DNA of 64,000 bases. Origin: an uncultured Pelagibacteraceae bacterium. GTDB taxonomy: Bacteria > Pseudomonadota > Alphaproteobacteria > Pelagibacterales > Pelagibacteraceae. The stretch's first letter is position 1; each line of letters starts with the position of its first letter. Made by a program: the position numbers and the translations under genes. Where the stretch lies: positions 62,001-126,000 of the forward strand of contig CACDHV010000001.1 of assembly GCA_902552755.1 (NCBI GenBank), in the 5' to 3' direction. The notes beneath the pieces were generated by a model that ran no database searches, was not told where the DNA came from, and saw nothing but the letters and a program-made list of their open reading frames with translations. This document shows, in pieces, positions 20,805 to 32,083 of the stretch.

Positions 20805-21528
20805 TTTTACTCCTTGATAATTTTAAAAAAACTTCTTCTAAATTTGCTCTTCCATGTTTTTTAATCAAATCTTCAGGCTTGCCTTGATCAATTATTTCTC
20901 CACTTTTCATCATTAGCACAGATTTACACAAACGTGTGACTTCATTCATATTGTGAGAAGCTAAAAGTATCGAAATTTTTTTTTCTTTTTTATACTCTTC
21001 TAAAAATGTTCTAACAAAATCTCCTACTTCCGGGTCTAAAGAAGCAGTAGGCTCGTCAAGGAGTAGAACTTTTGGTTCATTAATCAGGGCTTTTGCTAAA
21101 CTTACTCTATTTTTTTGACCTGATGAAAGCTCTCCAGTAATACTGTTTAATAATTCTCCTATTCTGAGTTTTTCTGATAAATACTCAATTCGTTCCTTAA
21201 TATTTTGAACTTTATAAAGTTTAGAGTAAACATATAGGTTTTGTTTTACAGTAAGTTTTTTAGGCAGTTCAATATAAGGGGATATAAAATTAATCATTTC
21301 AAGAATTTCAATTCTATTTTCTTCAAGTTTAAGATTATTGATAAATATTTGACCACTTGTAGGCTTAAGTAAGCCTAGCAACATTCCAATAGTTGTTGTT
21401 TTTCCAGATCCATTGGGACCGAGCAAACCTAAAATTTCATCTTCTTCAACATTAAATGATATATCTTTTACAGCTTCTTTTTTTCCATAATTTTTTTTTA
21501 TGTTTTTAACTTCAATTAAATTTTTCAT
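20791..21528 (-). CDS. ABC transporter ATP-binding protein
   Basis: Walker A GPNGSGKTT; signature LSSGQKNRVSLAKALI; Walker B VLLLDEPTASLDP. Confidence 0.95.
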   Translation of the reverse strand: MKNLIEVKNIKKNYGKKEAVKDISFNVEEDEILGLLGPNGSGKTTTIGMLLGLLKPTSGQIFINNLKLEENRIEILEMINFISPYIELPKKLTVKQNLYVYSKLYKVQNIKERIEYLSEKLRIGELLNSITGELSSGQKNRVSLAKALINEPKVLLLDEPTASLDPEVGDFVRTFLEEYKKEKKISILLASHNMNEVTRLCKSVLMMKSGEIIDQGKPEDLIKKHGRANLEEVFLKLSRSKSEFN

Positions 21529-22457
21529 TTTTTTGATGCTCTTAAAATTCTATCATTAATTGCTTCACCAATATTCTTATTCGGTATTTTTTCAATAGCA
21601 ATTTTTTTGTACCCATATTTTTTTATTAATCTTAAAGTCCTATATAAATTTTTTGCAGCTTCTCTTAAATTACCTGTCTTACTTATATAAAAATAGTTTT
21701 TGTCTGATTTTTTTCTTTTATTTATCAAGATATAAGCTTCATTTTGATAATTTTTTTTGGCATTTAGTCTCACAGGTATTCCAGGTGAATAATGCAATTT
21801 GCTAGTACCAGGAACTTTTATTTTAATCTTTTTTTTGTTCTTATTTTTGAATTGATTAATTAGTTTATAGATTAATTTGCTATTTATTCCCCCTAATCTT
21901 AAGATATGAGGTTTGCCAATAAGACTTATAATCGTAGACTCTAAACCTATTTTTGAAGAACCACCATCTAAAATAAACTTTAATTTAGGACCAAATTCAT
22001 CAACTACATCCTGTTTTGAAACAGGACTTATACTTGTTGAAATATTTGCACTAGGTGCTGCAAGTGGATAATTAATTTTTTTTAATAGTTTTTTAGTTAA
22101 AGGATGGCTTGGAAATCTTACTGCTATTGAGTTTGAATTATTTGTAATAATTTTAGAAATTCTACTTGTCTTTTTTAATTTTAAAACGAATGATAATGGT
22201 CCTGGGCAAAATTTTTTATAAAGCCTTTTAAAAGTATTATCAATTTCACAATCTTTTTTTAAATCTTTAAGATTATAATAATGAGCAATTAATGGATTGT
22301 TGCTTGGTCGTTTTTTTAATTTATATACTCTAGTTACTGCCTTATCCGAATACGCATTGCCTGCAAGTCCATAGACTGTCTCGGTTGGAATCGCTATACA
22401 TTCATTATTATTTAAGTATTTTATTGCTTTTTTAATATTTGAATCATTCTTTTTCAT
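21525..22457 (-). CDS. L-threonylcarbamoyladenylate synthase (Sua5/YwlC)
   Basis: IAIPTETVYGLAGNAYSDKAV; KKRPSNNPLIAHY; APSANIS; LHYSPGIPV. Confidence 0.95.
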   Translation of the reverse strand: MKKNDSNIKKAIKYLNNNECIAIPTETVYGLAGNAYSDKAVTRVYKLKKRPSNNPLIAHYYNLKDLKKDCEIDNTFKRLYKKFCPGPLSFVLKLKKTSRISKIITNNSNSIAVRFPSHPLTKKLLKKINYPLAAPSANISTSISPVSKQDVVDEFGPKLKFILDGGSSKIGLESTIISLIGKPHILRLGGINSKLIYKLINQFKNKNKKKIKIKVPGTSKLHYSPGIPVRLNAKKNYQNEAYILINKRKKSDKNYFYISKTGNLREAAKNLYRTLRLIKKYGYKKIAIEKIPNKNIGEAINDRILRASKK

Positions 22458-22477
22458 ATAATATTACCAACTAATAT

Positions 22478-22732
22478 ATGAATGAAAAAAATTTGCCAGA
22501 TGATATTGCGTCAAAATCTTTAAATGAGCTTACTGATTTAGCTGACGAAATTATTAAAAATTTAGAAAATGAAAATAATCTAGAAAATATGTCTGATGAC
22601 TATGCAAATTTATTAAAAATTAATAGATTGATAGAAAAAAAATTTCAAAAAAATTTAAAGGAAATATCAGATAAATCAAATTTAAAAATTAAAAATATAA
22701 AATCGAATAAAAATGCAAAAAAAATTAAATAA
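22478..22732 (+). CDS. xseB: Exodeoxyribonuclease VII small subunit
   Basis: Size and position directly upstream of ispA-dxs; SLNELTDLADEIIKNLENENN pattern. Confidence 0.7.
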   Translation: MNEKNLPDDIASKSLNELTDLADEIIKNLENENNLENMSDDYANLLKINRLIEKKFQKNLKEISDKSNLKIKNIKSNKNAKKIK

Positions 22733-23582
22733 AATAGTTAATATAACTAACAACTACCTTTATAAATATTTTTCTAAACAAAAAAAAACTGAACTTATAA
22801 AACCAATTCTTTATGGACTTTTACCTGGAGGCAAAAAAATAAGATCAAAAATACTCTTTGATATTGGCTACATATTTAAAGTAGATAAAAAAAAAATCTT
22901 GCAAGTTGCAGCAGCAGTTGAATGTATACATGCTTATTCATTAATACACGATGATTTACCTTGTATGGATAATGACAATTTAAGAAGAGGAAAATTGACA
23001 ACACACAAAAAATTTAATGAATCAACAGCGATACTTGCAGGGAATTCTTTACTTACAATTGCATTTCAAATTCTAAGCGAAAAAAGATTAAATTTAGATA
23101 ATCAAAAAAAAATAGAATTAATAAACTTACTCTCCGAAAGCTCGGGACATACAGGAATTGCTGGAGGGCAATTTTTAGACTTAAGTTATGAGAAAATTAA
23201 AAAAACCAAAAAACAAATTATAGATATGCAAATTAAAAAGACTGGAAAGCTCTTTAGTTTCTGTTGTGTTGCTCCCATTATAATGTCAGGCAAAACAAAA
23301 TATCGAAATAAGTTTAATAAAATAGGTAACGAAATTGGATTATTATTTCAAATTGCTGATGACTTGATAGATTTAAGAGGTAAAACTTCTAGAGTAGGAA
23401 AAAAAACCAAAAAAGATTTAAAAATGGGAAAAGCTACTTTAATAAGTTTACTAGGCACTGATAATACTGTTAGATATGCAGATAACTTAAAATTAAAAAT
23501 TTTTAAAAATTTGAAAATTTTTGGAAGAAAAGGCGATGATTTTAGAGAAACAATAAATTATATTTTAAATCGAACAAAGTGA
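22713..23582 (+). CDS. ispA: (2E,6E)-farnesyl diphosphate synthase
   Basis: Aspartate-rich DDLPCMD and DDLID motifs; followed by dxs. Confidence 0.9.
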   Translation: MQKKLNKIVNITNNYLYKYFSKQKKTELIKPILYGLLPGGKKIRSKILFDIGYIFKVDKKKILQVAAAVECIHAYSLIHDDLPCMDNDNLRRGKLTTHKKFNESTAILAGNSLLTIAFQILSEKRLNLDNQKKIELINLLSESSGHTGIAGGQFLDLSYEKIKKTKKQIIDMQIKKTGKLFSFCCVAPIIMSGKTKYRNKFNKIGNEIGLLFQIADDLIDLRGKTSRVGKKTKKDLKMGKATLISLLGTDNTVRYADNLKLKIFKNLKIFGRKGDDFRETINYILNRTK

Positions 23583-25492
23583 GCAATAATTATAAATTTC
23601 TAAATAACATAAATTTTCCTGATGATGTGAGAAAACTCTCTCAATCTGAAATTAAAATTTTAGCAGATGAAGTTCGACAAGAATTAATTGAAGTTGTTTC
23701 TGAAACTGGGGGACATTTAGGCGCTGGTCTAGGTGTAGTAGAGTTAACTGTTGTCTTACACTATATATTTAATACTCCACATGATAAATTAATTTGGGAT
23801 GTTGGGCATCAAACTTATCCACATAAAATATTGACCGGTAGAAAGAATAAAATAAGAACTCTCAGAAAAGGAAATGGATTATCAGGTTTTACAAAAAGGT
23901 CCGAAAGCGAGTATGATCCATTTGGTGCTGCTCATAGTTCAACTTCTATTTCATCTGCGTTAGGAATAGCAGTAGCTAATAAATTATCAAACAAATCAGG
24001 AAATGTAATTGCAGTCATAGGTGATGGAGCAATAAGTGCTGGTATGGCTTATGAGGCGATGAACAATGCAGGTGAAAACAAAACAAAGATGATTGTTGTT
24101 TTAAATGACAATGATATGTCAATTGCCAAACCTGTTGGTGCTATGAGAAAATATCTTGCAAAAATTTTATCTGGTAAAATTTACTTTAGTTTCAGAGAGA
24201 CATTAAAATTAATTATATCTGCTTTTTCAAAAAGATTTAAAAATAAAGCAGGAAAAGCAGAAGATTTTTTAAGATCTGCGGTCACTGGTGGAACATTATT
24301 CAATTCTATGGGATTTTACTATATTGGACCAATAGATGGCCATGACATCGATACAATGGTTTCAGTATTTAATAATGCAAAAGATATTAATTATGATGGA
24401 CCAATTTTAATCCATGTTAAAACTAAAAAAGGAAAAGGTTATTCGTTTGCTGAAAAATCAGAAGATAAATTTCATGGTGTTTCAAAATTTAATGTAAAAA
24501 CAGGAGAACAAGAAAAGTCTAAATCCAATACTCCTTCTTATACAAAAGTGTTCGCCAATTCTTTAATCAAACATGCAGAAAAAGATAGCAAGGTTGTTGG
24601 CATAACTGCTGCTATGCCATCAGGAACAGGAATGGATTTGTTTGGAAAAAAATTTCCAGAAAGAATGTTTGATGTTGGGATAGCTGAGCAACATGCGGTT
24701 ACTTTTGCTGCTGGTATGGCTACCGAAGGCTATAAACCTTATGCTGCAATATACTCAACATTTCTTCAAAGAGCTTACGACCAGGTTGTTCACGATGTTG
24801 CTATACAATCTTTGCCCGTTAGATTTGCAATTGACAGAGCTGGTTTAGTTGGTGCTGACGGCCCAACACATGCTGGATCTTTTGATATTACATACCTATC
24901 AACATTGCCAAATTTTGTAGTAATGGCTGCAAGTGATGAAGCTGAACTTGTAAGAATGATAAATACATCAATGGATATAAATGATAGACCAACAGCTTTT
25001 AGATATCCAAGAGGCAATGGTGTGGGAGTCCAATTACCTGAAATAACTGAGAAAGTTGAGTTGGGCAAAGCAAAAATAATTAAAGAAGGAAAAAAAGTTG
25101 CAATTTTAAATTTTGGAGCAAGATTACAGGAGTGTATTTTAGCCTCCAAAAATTTAACAAAAAAAGGAATAGATATCTCCATTATTGATGCAAGATTTGC
25201 AAAACCGTTAGATGAAAACCTAATATGGCAAATTGCTACGGAACATGAAGTTCTGATTACTATAGAAGAAGGTTCTATCGGGGGATTTGGATCTCACGTG
25301 AGCCAATTTTTAAGTGAAAAAAATTTATTAGACAGTAATCTTAAATTTAGATCAATGATATTACCTGATAGATTTATTGATCATGATAAACCAGAACTAA
25401 TGTATAAGTTTGCTAATTTGGACTCTATTGGCATTGAAAATAAAATTTTAGATACTTTAAATTCAAAAGTTTTAATTAAAAAATCTAATTAA
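23579..25492 (+). CDS. dxs: 1-deoxy-D-xylulose-5-phosphate synthase
   Basis: [57 protein letters not shown] start. Confidence 0.98.
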   Translation: MSNNYKFLNNINFPDDVRKLSQSEIKILADEVRQELIEVVSETGGHLGAGLGVVELTVVLHYIFNTPHDKLIWDVGHQTYPHKILTGRKNKIRTLRKGNGLSGFTKRSESEYDPFGAAHSSTSISSALGIAVANKLSNKSGNVIAVIGDGAISAGMAYEAMNNAGENKTKMIVVLNDNDMSIAKPVGAMRKYLAKILSGKIYFSFRETLKLIISAFSKRFKNKAGKAEDFLRSAVTGGTLFNSMGFYYIGPIDGHDIDTMVSVFNNAKDINYDGPILIHVKTKKGKGYSFAEKSEDKFHGVSKFNVKTGEQEKSKSNTPSYTKVFANSLIKHAEKDSKVVGITAAMPSGTGMDLFGKKFPERMFDVGIAEQHAVTFAAGMATEGYKPYAAIYSTFLQRAYDQVVHDVAIQSLPVRFAIDRAGLVGADGPTHAGSFDITYLSTLPNFVVMAASDEAELVRMINTSMDINDRPTAFRYPRGNGVGVQLPEITEKVELGKAKIIKEGKKVAILNFGARLQECILASKNLTKKGIDISIIDARFAKPLDENLIWQIATEHEVLITIEEGSIGGFGSHVSQFLSEKNLLDSNLKFRSMILPDRFIDHDKPELMYKFANLDSIGIENKILDTLNSKVLIKKSN

Positions 25493-26574
25493 ATTTTATT
25501 TTGTGCTGTATTCATTAAGTAGTGATCAAGAATTACACAATGCATCATCGCCTCTCCAATTGGAACCGCTCTAATTCCAACACACGGGTCGTGTCTTCCT
25601 TTTACAGATATTGTCGTACTCTTCCCAAATCTGTCGATTGTTTTCCTCGATGACAAAATAGATGATGTTGGTTTTACTGCAAATGAAACATTTATTTCTT
25701 GTCCAGTAGATATTCCTCCAAGAATTCCTCCTGCATTATTTGATTTGAAACTAGTTTTACCTCTCTTTTTCAAAATTTCATCAGAGTTTTCCTCACCAGT
25801 TAACATTGCCGAATTCATTCCTGATCCAATATTTACACCCTTTACAGCATTTATGCTCATCATTGCTGCTGCAAGATCCATATCTAATTTTGAGTATATT
25901 GGTGCTCCAAGTCCCAAAGGAACTCCTCTTGCTCTAATCTCAATAATTGCCCCACAAGACGAACCAGCTTTTCTTATTCCAAGTAAATATTTTTCCCAAA
26001 GTTTAATCACAGTTTTATCAGGACAAAAAAATGGGTTACTAGAAATTGTTTTATCTTTCCATTTCTTTAAGTCGCATCCTAATATTCCTAATTGTGTAAC
26101 AGCACCAACGGCTTGATACTTCTTACCAATTTTATTTTTCAAAACAACTTTTGCAATAGCACCCGCCGCAACTCTAGCAGCAGTCTCACGGGCAGATTGT
26201 CTACCACCACCTCTGTAATCCCGGATTCCATATTTCTTAAAATAGGTATAATCTGCATGTCCTGGCCTAAATTTATTCTTTATTGTCTCGTAATCTCTAG
26301 ATCTCATATCTTTGTTAAAAATAATAAGAGAAATTGGAGTTCCAGTTGTTCTACCCTCAAAAACCCCAGATAAAATATTAATTTTATCATCTTCTTTTCT
26401 CTGAGTTGTAAATTTAGATTGTCCTGGTTTTCTTTTATTAAGTTCTTTTTGTATATCGCTGTCTTTTATCGGGATATTTGGAGGGCAACCGTCAACAACG
26501 CATCCAATAGCTGGACCATGTGACTCCCCCCAGGTCGTAAATCGAAATAACTTTCCAAAAGTATTAAATGACAT
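25489..26574 (-). CDS. aroC: Chorismate synthase
   Basis: [51 protein letters not shown]. Confidence 0.98.
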   Translation of the reverse strand: MSFNTFGKLFRFTTWGESHGPAIGCVVDGCPPNIPIKDSDIQKELNKRKPGQSKFTTQRKEDDKINILSGVFEGRTTGTPISLIIFNKDMRSRDYETIKNKFRPGHADYTYFKKYGIRDYRGGGRQSARETAARVAAGAIAKVVLKNKIGKKYQAVGAVTQLGILGCDLKKWKDKTISSNPFFCPDKTVIKLWEKYLLGIRKAGSSCGAIIEIRARGVPLGLGAPIYSKLDMDLAAAMMSINAVKGVNIGSGMNSAMLTGEENSDEILKKRGKTSFKSNNAGGILGGISTGQEINVSFAVKPTSSILSSRKTIDRFGKSTTISVKGRHDPCVGIRAVPIGEAMMHCVILDHYLMNTAQNKI

Positions 26575-26606
26575 TATTTTAATATATAAATTATTTTTTT
26601 TAATTT

Positions 26607-27227
26607 ATGAACGAAAAAAACTCACTTGGACTAAATCTTTGCTTTAAAGATCATAATAACCCAATAAAACTTTTTGAAGAATGGTTTAATAAGGCAAAAA
26701 AAACTGAAATTAATGATCCAAACGCATTTGCAGTTGGAACTGTAAACAAAAATGGGTTTCCAACAGTTAGAATGGTGCTTCTTAAAGATTTTAATAAAAA
26801 TGGATTTGTTTTCTATACAAATCTTAATAGTGATAAAAGTAAGGCTATCAAAAATTCCTCAAAAATTTCTATGTGCTTCCATTGGAAAAGTTTACAAAGA
26901 CAAATTAGAATAATTGGTATTGCTACCAAGGTAACAAAAAAAGAAGCTGATGCTTATTATAATTCAAGAGCCTATGGAAGCAGAATTGGCGCTTGGGCCT
27001 CAAAGCAAAGTTCTATTTTAAAAAAAAGACAGGATTTATATAAGTCCATTGAGGAATTTAAGAAAAAATTCCCTAACAAAAATAAGATACCACGACCTGA
27101 ATATTGGTCTGGCTGGAGAATCAAACCTAAAGAAATTGAATTTTGGTTAGATGGACAGAATCGAATTCATGAAAGATTAAAATACATTAAAAAAAAAAAC
27201 TGGAAAAAAGTATTATTAAGTCCCTAA
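26607..27227 (+). CDS. pdxH: Pyridoxamine 5'-phosphate oxidase
   Basis: PTVRMVLLKDFNKNGFVFYTN; RPEYWSGWRIKPKEIEFW. Confidence 0.95.
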   Translation: MNEKNSLGLNLCFKDHNNPIKLFEEWFNKAKKTEINDPNAFAVGTVNKNGFPTVRMVLLKDFNKNGFVFYTNLNSDKSKAIKNSSKISMCFHWKSLQRQIRIIGIATKVTKKEADAYYNSRAYGSRIGAWASKQSSILKKRQDLYKSIEEFKKKFPNKNKIPRPEYWSGWRIKPKEIEFWLDGQNRIHERLKYIKKKNWKKVLLSP

Positions 27228-28237
27228 AAATTTCTTTCAATACTAAAAGATGTTAGGTTTTTTAATATATTTTTTTCATCAGACTCTTCAAATACACTCA
27301 AAGAATTAGAGGCTAAATTTATATAATGTTCTGCTTTTCTATAGCACTCATTAATAATGTTATTTTTTTTTATTAGATCTAGCACATATTCCAAATTTTT
27401 CTTTTCACGAATGTCTTTTTCAAAAAAAGATTTTAATTTTTCTTTTTCAAACTTATCAACTTTTTGATAAAGTAAAATTATTGGCAAAGTCACTTTACCC
27501 TCGTAAAAGTCATTACCAATATTTTTTCCAAATAATTTTAATTCAGAATTGTAGTCTAATGTGTCATCTGCTATTTGAAATGTAAGGCCTAAGTTTTTTC
27601 CATAAAATTCTAATGCATTTTTATATTTTAAATCTTTTTCAGCAATTATTGCTCCAACTTTAGTTGCTGCTGCAAACAAAGATGCAGTTTTTGATGAAAT
27701 AATATTTAGATATGTTTCTTCTAAAATATCTATTTCTTTATTGTGTTGTAATTGCAGAACTTCACCTTGTGCAATTTCAGATGATGTGGTTGCTAAAAGT
27801 TTTAGTAGTTCTAAATTCCCGTCCTCTACCATCATTTCAAAACATTTACTAAGTAAATAATCACCTACCAAAATAGACGAATGATTACCCCAGACTGTGT
27901 TCAGTGTTTTTTTTCCTCTTCTAATATCAGCACTATCTATTACATCGTCATGCATTAAGGTTGCTGCATGTATAAGTTCTACACATGCTGCAAGATTTAC
28001 ATCTCTTAATCCTTTTTGATATTCACATATTTTGGCACTTTGTAAGGTCAAAAGTGCTCTTAGTCTTTTACCACCAGTTTTTAAATGATACTTGGTCATC
28101 TTTTGAACCAAGTCAACCTTACTTGCTAGTCTAGAATTAATTTTTTCTTCAACTAGAATCAGTTTATCATCAACAGAATTTTTTAAATCCTCATATGAAT
28201 TATTAATTTGTTTTTTTAGCTGTATAACAGTTCCCAT
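27224..28237 (-). CDS. Polyprenyl (octaprenyl-type) diphosphate synthase
   Basis: ATLMHDDVIDSADIRRGKKTLN; GLTFQIADDTLDY. Confidence 0.95.
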   Translation of the reverse strand: MGTVIQLKKQINNSYEDLKNSVDDKLILVEEKINSRLASKVDLVQKMTKYHLKTGGKRLRALLTLQSAKICEYQKGLRDVNLAACVELIHAATLMHDDVIDSADIRRGKKTLNTVWGNHSSILVGDYLLSKCFEMMVEDGNLELLKLLATTSSEIAQGEVLQLQHNKEIDILEETYLNIISSKTASLFAAATKVGAIIAEKDLKYKNALEFYGKNLGLTFQIADDTLDYNSELKLFGKNIGNDFYEGKVTLPIILLYQKVDKFEKEKLKSFFEKDIREKKNLEYVLDLIKKNNIINECYRKAEHYINLASNSLSVFEESDEKNILKNLTSFSIERNF

Positions 28238-28279
28238 ATTTTAAAACTATTATATCCAATTTATTAATATACTTATCAA

Positions 28280-28307
28280 TTGACGCACCTTATTCTTTAA
28301 TTATAAC
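28280..28307 (+). promoter_or_regulatory. Candidate sigma-70 promoter upstream of sppA-like gene
   Basis: TTGACG - 16 nt - TATAAC in the 110-bp divergent intergenic region. Confidence 0.5.
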
Positions 28308-28347
28308 TAGGGTTTATAATATATTAAAAAAATTTATAACAATTCTA

Positions 28348-29157
28348 ATGTTCTCAATTTTTAAAAAAAAAAAGATAATAAGTCATCTTAGATTGTCAGG
28401 AGTTATAGGAAATGTTGGAAGGTTCAGACAAGGAATAGAATATTCAAGTGAGGAAGAAATAATAAAAAAGGCTTTTTCAGTAAAGAAAGCCTCAGCCGTT
28501 GCAATCACAGTCAATTCACCGGGTGGATCTCCAGTACAGTCACATTTAATTTACAAACTAATAAAAGAGCAATCTAAGAAAACAAAAAAAAAAGTCATTG
28601 TTTTTGCTGAAGATGTAGCGGCTTCTGGTGGATATCTTATTTCATGCGCAGGGGATGAAATTTATGCTAACTCAAGTTCAATCATAGGATCTATCGGAGT
28701 TATTTCTGCATCATTTGGTTTTAAAAATTTAATTGAAAAAATTGGGATTGAAAGAAGAGTTTACACTGCAGGAAAAAATAAAAGCACTTTAGATCCTTTT
28801 TTGGATGAAAAAGAAGAAGATATTAATCGTTTGAAAAATATTCAATTAGAAATACATCAAGATTTTATAGATGTTGTTGAAGAAAGTAGAAAAGAAAAAC
28901 TAAACAAAAACTCTGGTATTGAACTTTTCTCTGGGGAATTTTGGGCAGGAAAAAAAGCAAAAGAATTAGGACTCATCGATGGATTAGGAAATGCAGAGCA
29001 AATATTAAGAGAGAAATATGGTGAAGAAGTAGAAATCAAGAAATTTGGAAAAAGTAAAGGATGGTTATCAAAAAAGCTATCATCTTCTGAAAATTATACT
29101 GATAAAGTAATTAGTTTATTAGAAGAAAGATCAATCTGGCAGAGGTATGGTCTCTAA
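28348..29157 (+). CDS. S49 family serine peptidase (SppA/SohB-like)
   Basis: [49 protein letters not shown]. Confidence 0.95.
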   Translation: MFSIFKKKKIISHLRLSGVIGNVGRFRQGIEYSSEEEIIKKAFSVKKASAVAITVNSPGGSPVQSHLIYKLIKEQSKKTKKKVIVFAEDVAASGGYLISCAGDEIYANSSSIIGSIGVISASFGFKNLIEKIGIERRVYTAGKNKSTLDPFLDEKEEDINRLKNIQLEIHQDFIDVVEESRKEKLNKNSGIELFSGEFWAGKKAKELGLIDGLGNAEQILREKYGEEVEIKKFGKSKGWLSKKLSSSENYTDKVISLLEERSIWQRYGL

Positions 29158-30019
29158 AATAAAAAAAAAAACTTTAACTTTTCAAGATACAATCTTTAAC
29201 TTACAAAAGTACTGGTCTAAAAAAGGTTGTGTAATATTACAACCGTACGATCTAGAAGTAGGTGCTGGGACATTCCATCCAGCAACCACCTTAAGATCGC
29301 TTGGCCCAAAACCATGGAAAACTGCATATGTTCAACCATCACGCCGCCCGACTGATGGAAGATATGGTGACAACCCTAATAGATTGCAACATTACTATCA
29401 ATTCCAAGTTTTAATTAAACCTTCACCAAAAGAAATAAAAAAGATGTATTTAAATAGCTTGTCATCAATAGGTATTAATCATGAGGAACATGATATAAGG
29501 TTTGTTGAAGATGACTGGGAAAGCCCTACATTAGGAGCGGCAGGTCTTGGATGGGAAGTTTGGTGTGATGGTATGGAAGTTACACAATTTACCTATTTCC
29601 AACAAATGGCTGGAGTTGAATGTAAACCTGTATCTGTTGAAATTACATATGGATTAGAGAGATTATGCATGTTTATTCAAAACAAAAAAAGTGTTTTTGA
29701 CTTAATTTGGAATGATGAAGGAATTACTTACAAAGATGTTTTTCATCAGTCAGAGAAAGAATTTTCAGCATATAATTTTGAATATGCCAATACTGATAAT
29801 TTATTTAAAATATTTGAAATGCTTGAAGAAGAAACAAAATTATTAGTTGAAAAAAAGATTTCTCTTCCAGCTTATGATCAATGTTTAAAATGTAGTCATG
29901 TCTTCAATATTTTAGATGCAAGAGGGGTGATTAGTGTAGCACAAAGGGCTGAATATATTGCAAGAATAAGGGAACTAACTAAATTAATTGGGAAAGTTTG
30001 GATTGAAAGCCAAAGTTAA
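29147..30019 (+). CDS. glyQ: Glycyl-tRNA synthetase alpha subunit
   Basis: [29 protein letters not shown]. Confidence 0.98.
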   Translation: MVSKIKKKTLTFQDTIFNLQKYWSKKGCVILQPYDLEVGAGTFHPATTLRSLGPKPWKTAYVQPSRRPTDGRYGDNPNRLQHYYQFQVLIKPSPKEIKKMYLNSLSSIGINHEEHDIRFVEDDWESPTLGAAGLGWEVWCDGMEVTQFTYFQQMAGVECKPVSVEITYGLERLCMFIQNKKSVFDLIWNDEGITYKDVFHQSEKEFSAYNFEYANTDNLFKIFEMLEEETKLLVEKKISLPAYDQCLKCSHVFNILDARGVISVAQRAEYIARIRELTKLIGKVWIESQS

Positions 30020-32082
30020 TGTCAGAATTATTTGTAGAGCTATTTAGTGAGGAAATTCCTGCAAGGCTTCAAATAAACGCAAGGAATGAATTAACAAAAA
30101 ATATTAAAAATTTTTTTATTGATAACCAAATCAAATTCAATGAAAATTTCAATGTTTATTCAACACCAAATAGATTAGTTCTACATGTTGATAAAATCCC
30201 TAATGAAATCAAATTAAGCTCAGAGGAAATTAAAGGCCCAAATGTTAATGCTCCTGAAAAAGCATTAGAGGGATTTATTAGATCAAACAATACAACACTA
30301 GAAAAAATCTTTAAAAAAAGTACTGAGAAAGGTGAATTTTATTTTTTTAATAAAGAGTCTCAAAAAATAAAGGTTTCAGATTTACTAGAAAAAAATTTAA
30401 GCGAAATCTTAAAAAAGATTACTTGGAATAAATCAATGAAATGGGCAAATTATGATCTTTATTGGGGAAGACCTCTAAAATCTATTTTAGCAATATTTAA
30501 TAAAAAACCCCTAAATTTTGATTTTAACCACATAAATAGCTCCAACAAAACTTTTATAGATAAATCACTAGAAGAAGGTATGAAAATTTTTAATGACTTT
30601 CATTCGTATTTAAAATTTTTTAAACAAAAAGGTATTTTAATTGATCAAGATTTAAGAAAAAAAATAATACAGAATAAGATTAATGAAATAATTAATAAAA
30701 AAAATTTAAAGATCGAACAGAATGATAGGCTTATAGATGAAATAGTAAATATAGTTGAAAAGCCAGCGGTAATTGTTTGTGATTTTGACAAAAAATTTTT
30801 AAATATACCAAGTGAAATATTGATTACGACTATGCAGAGTCATCAAAAATATTTACCAACTTTTGATAAAAAAAATAATCTTACAAATAATTTTTTTGTA
30901 GTTTCAGATATAAAAGACACTAAAGGATTTGTTAAATTAGGAAATGAGAGGGTGATTGAAGCAAGATTAAGCGATGCAGAGTTTTTTTGGGAAAAAAATA
31001 AAACCCAAAATTTAGTTAAACAAGTAGATAAATTAAAAAATATAAATTATTTTAAAGGTTTAGGGTCTTACTTTGACAAAATTCAGCGCATGAGAAAGTT
31101 GTCATCATTAATTTCTGATGATTTTTTAATTAGTAAAGATAAAATTGAAATAGCTTCATCAATTTGCAAAGTTGATTTAATGTCTGATCTTGTTGGAGAG
31201 TTTCCAGAACTCCAAGGCATTGTTGGAGGTCATTTTGCAAGGTTTCAAGGGTTTGATAAAGAAGTTTGTCTTGCTGTATCTGAACAATATTTGCCTAACG
31301 GGATGGAAAGCAAATTACCAAAAAAAATGTATAGTGTTGCTTTATCTCTAAGTGATAAAATAGATTCACTAGTAGGTTTTTTTGGAATTAATCTGAAACC
31401 TACTAGTTCAAAAGACCCATTTGCCATAAGAAGAATGGCTATAAGTCTTGTCAGATTAATTGTTGAAAATGAGATAAAAATAAAACTAAAAGATTTAATT
31501 GTTTACACCTGTTCAATATATAGAGATCAGGGCTATGAATTTGATATTAAGAAGATACAAAACGAATTAAGTGATTTTATAATTGAAAGATTAAAAAATT
31601 ATTTAAAAGAAAAAAAAATAAGACAAGATATAATTGAAAGCTCAACATTTTTGCTTGGACTAGATGATATATTAAAGGCTTATAAAAAATCTTTATGTTT
31701 AAATAAAAATATTAAAAAAGAAATCGGTTTTGAAACTATTGCAGCATACAAAAGATCTTCAAATATACTAAATACTGAGGAAAAAATGTCTACCGAATCC
31801 CTTGGTTTTGCAGATCCAGGTTTATTTAAAAATGATTATGAGAAAAAATTATATAAAAAAATAAATGATATAAGAAAATATTTTTTGAGTATTGGAAAAG
31901 ACGAAAATTACGAGGAGAGTTTAAAAATTTTATCAAGTATTAAGAACGAGGTAAACGATTTTTTTGATAATGTTATTGTTAATGATGAAGATATAATAAT
32001 TAAAAAAAATAGATTAGAATTATTAAATATGTTGTGTAAAACTTTTGATAACTATTTTAATTTTTCAAAAATAGAAGCCTAG
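30019..32082 (+). CDS. glyS: Glycyl-tRNA synthetase beta subunit
   Basis: LFVELFSEEIPARLQ; KSMKWANYDLYWGRPL; follows glyQ. Confidence 0.97.
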   Translation: MSELFVELFSEEIPARLQINARNELTKNIKNFFIDNQIKFNENFNVYSTPNRLVLHVDKIPNEIKLSSEEIKGPNVNAPEKALEGFIRSNNTTLEKIFKKSTEKGEFYFFNKESQKIKVSDLLEKNLSEILKKITWNKSMKWANYDLYWGRPLKSILAIFNKKPLNFDFNHINSSNKTFIDKSLEEGMKIFNDFHSYLKFFKQKGILIDQDLRKKIIQNKINEIINKKNLKIEQNDRLIDEIVNIVEKPAVIVCDFDKKFLNIPSEILITTMQSHQKYLPTFDKKNNLTNNFFVVSDIKDTKGFVKLGNERVIEARLSDAEFFWEKNKTQNLVKQVDKLKNINYFKGLGSYFDKIQRMRKLSSLISDDFLISKDKIEIASSICKVDLMSDLVGEFPELQGIVGGHFARFQGFDKEVCLAVSEQYLPNGMESKLPKKMYSVALSLSDKIDSLVGFFGINLKPTSSKDPFAIRRMAISLVRLIVENEIKIKLKDLIVYTCSIYRDQGYEFDIKKIQNELSDFIIERLKNYLKEKKIRQDIIESSTFLLGLDDILKAYKKSLCLNKNIKKEIGFETIAAYKRSSNILNTEEKMSTESLGFADPGLFKNDYEKKLYKKINDIRKYFLSIGKDENYEESLKILSSIKNEVNDFFDNVIVNDEDIIIKKNRLELLNMLCKTFDNYFNFSKIEA

Positions 32083-32083
32083 T

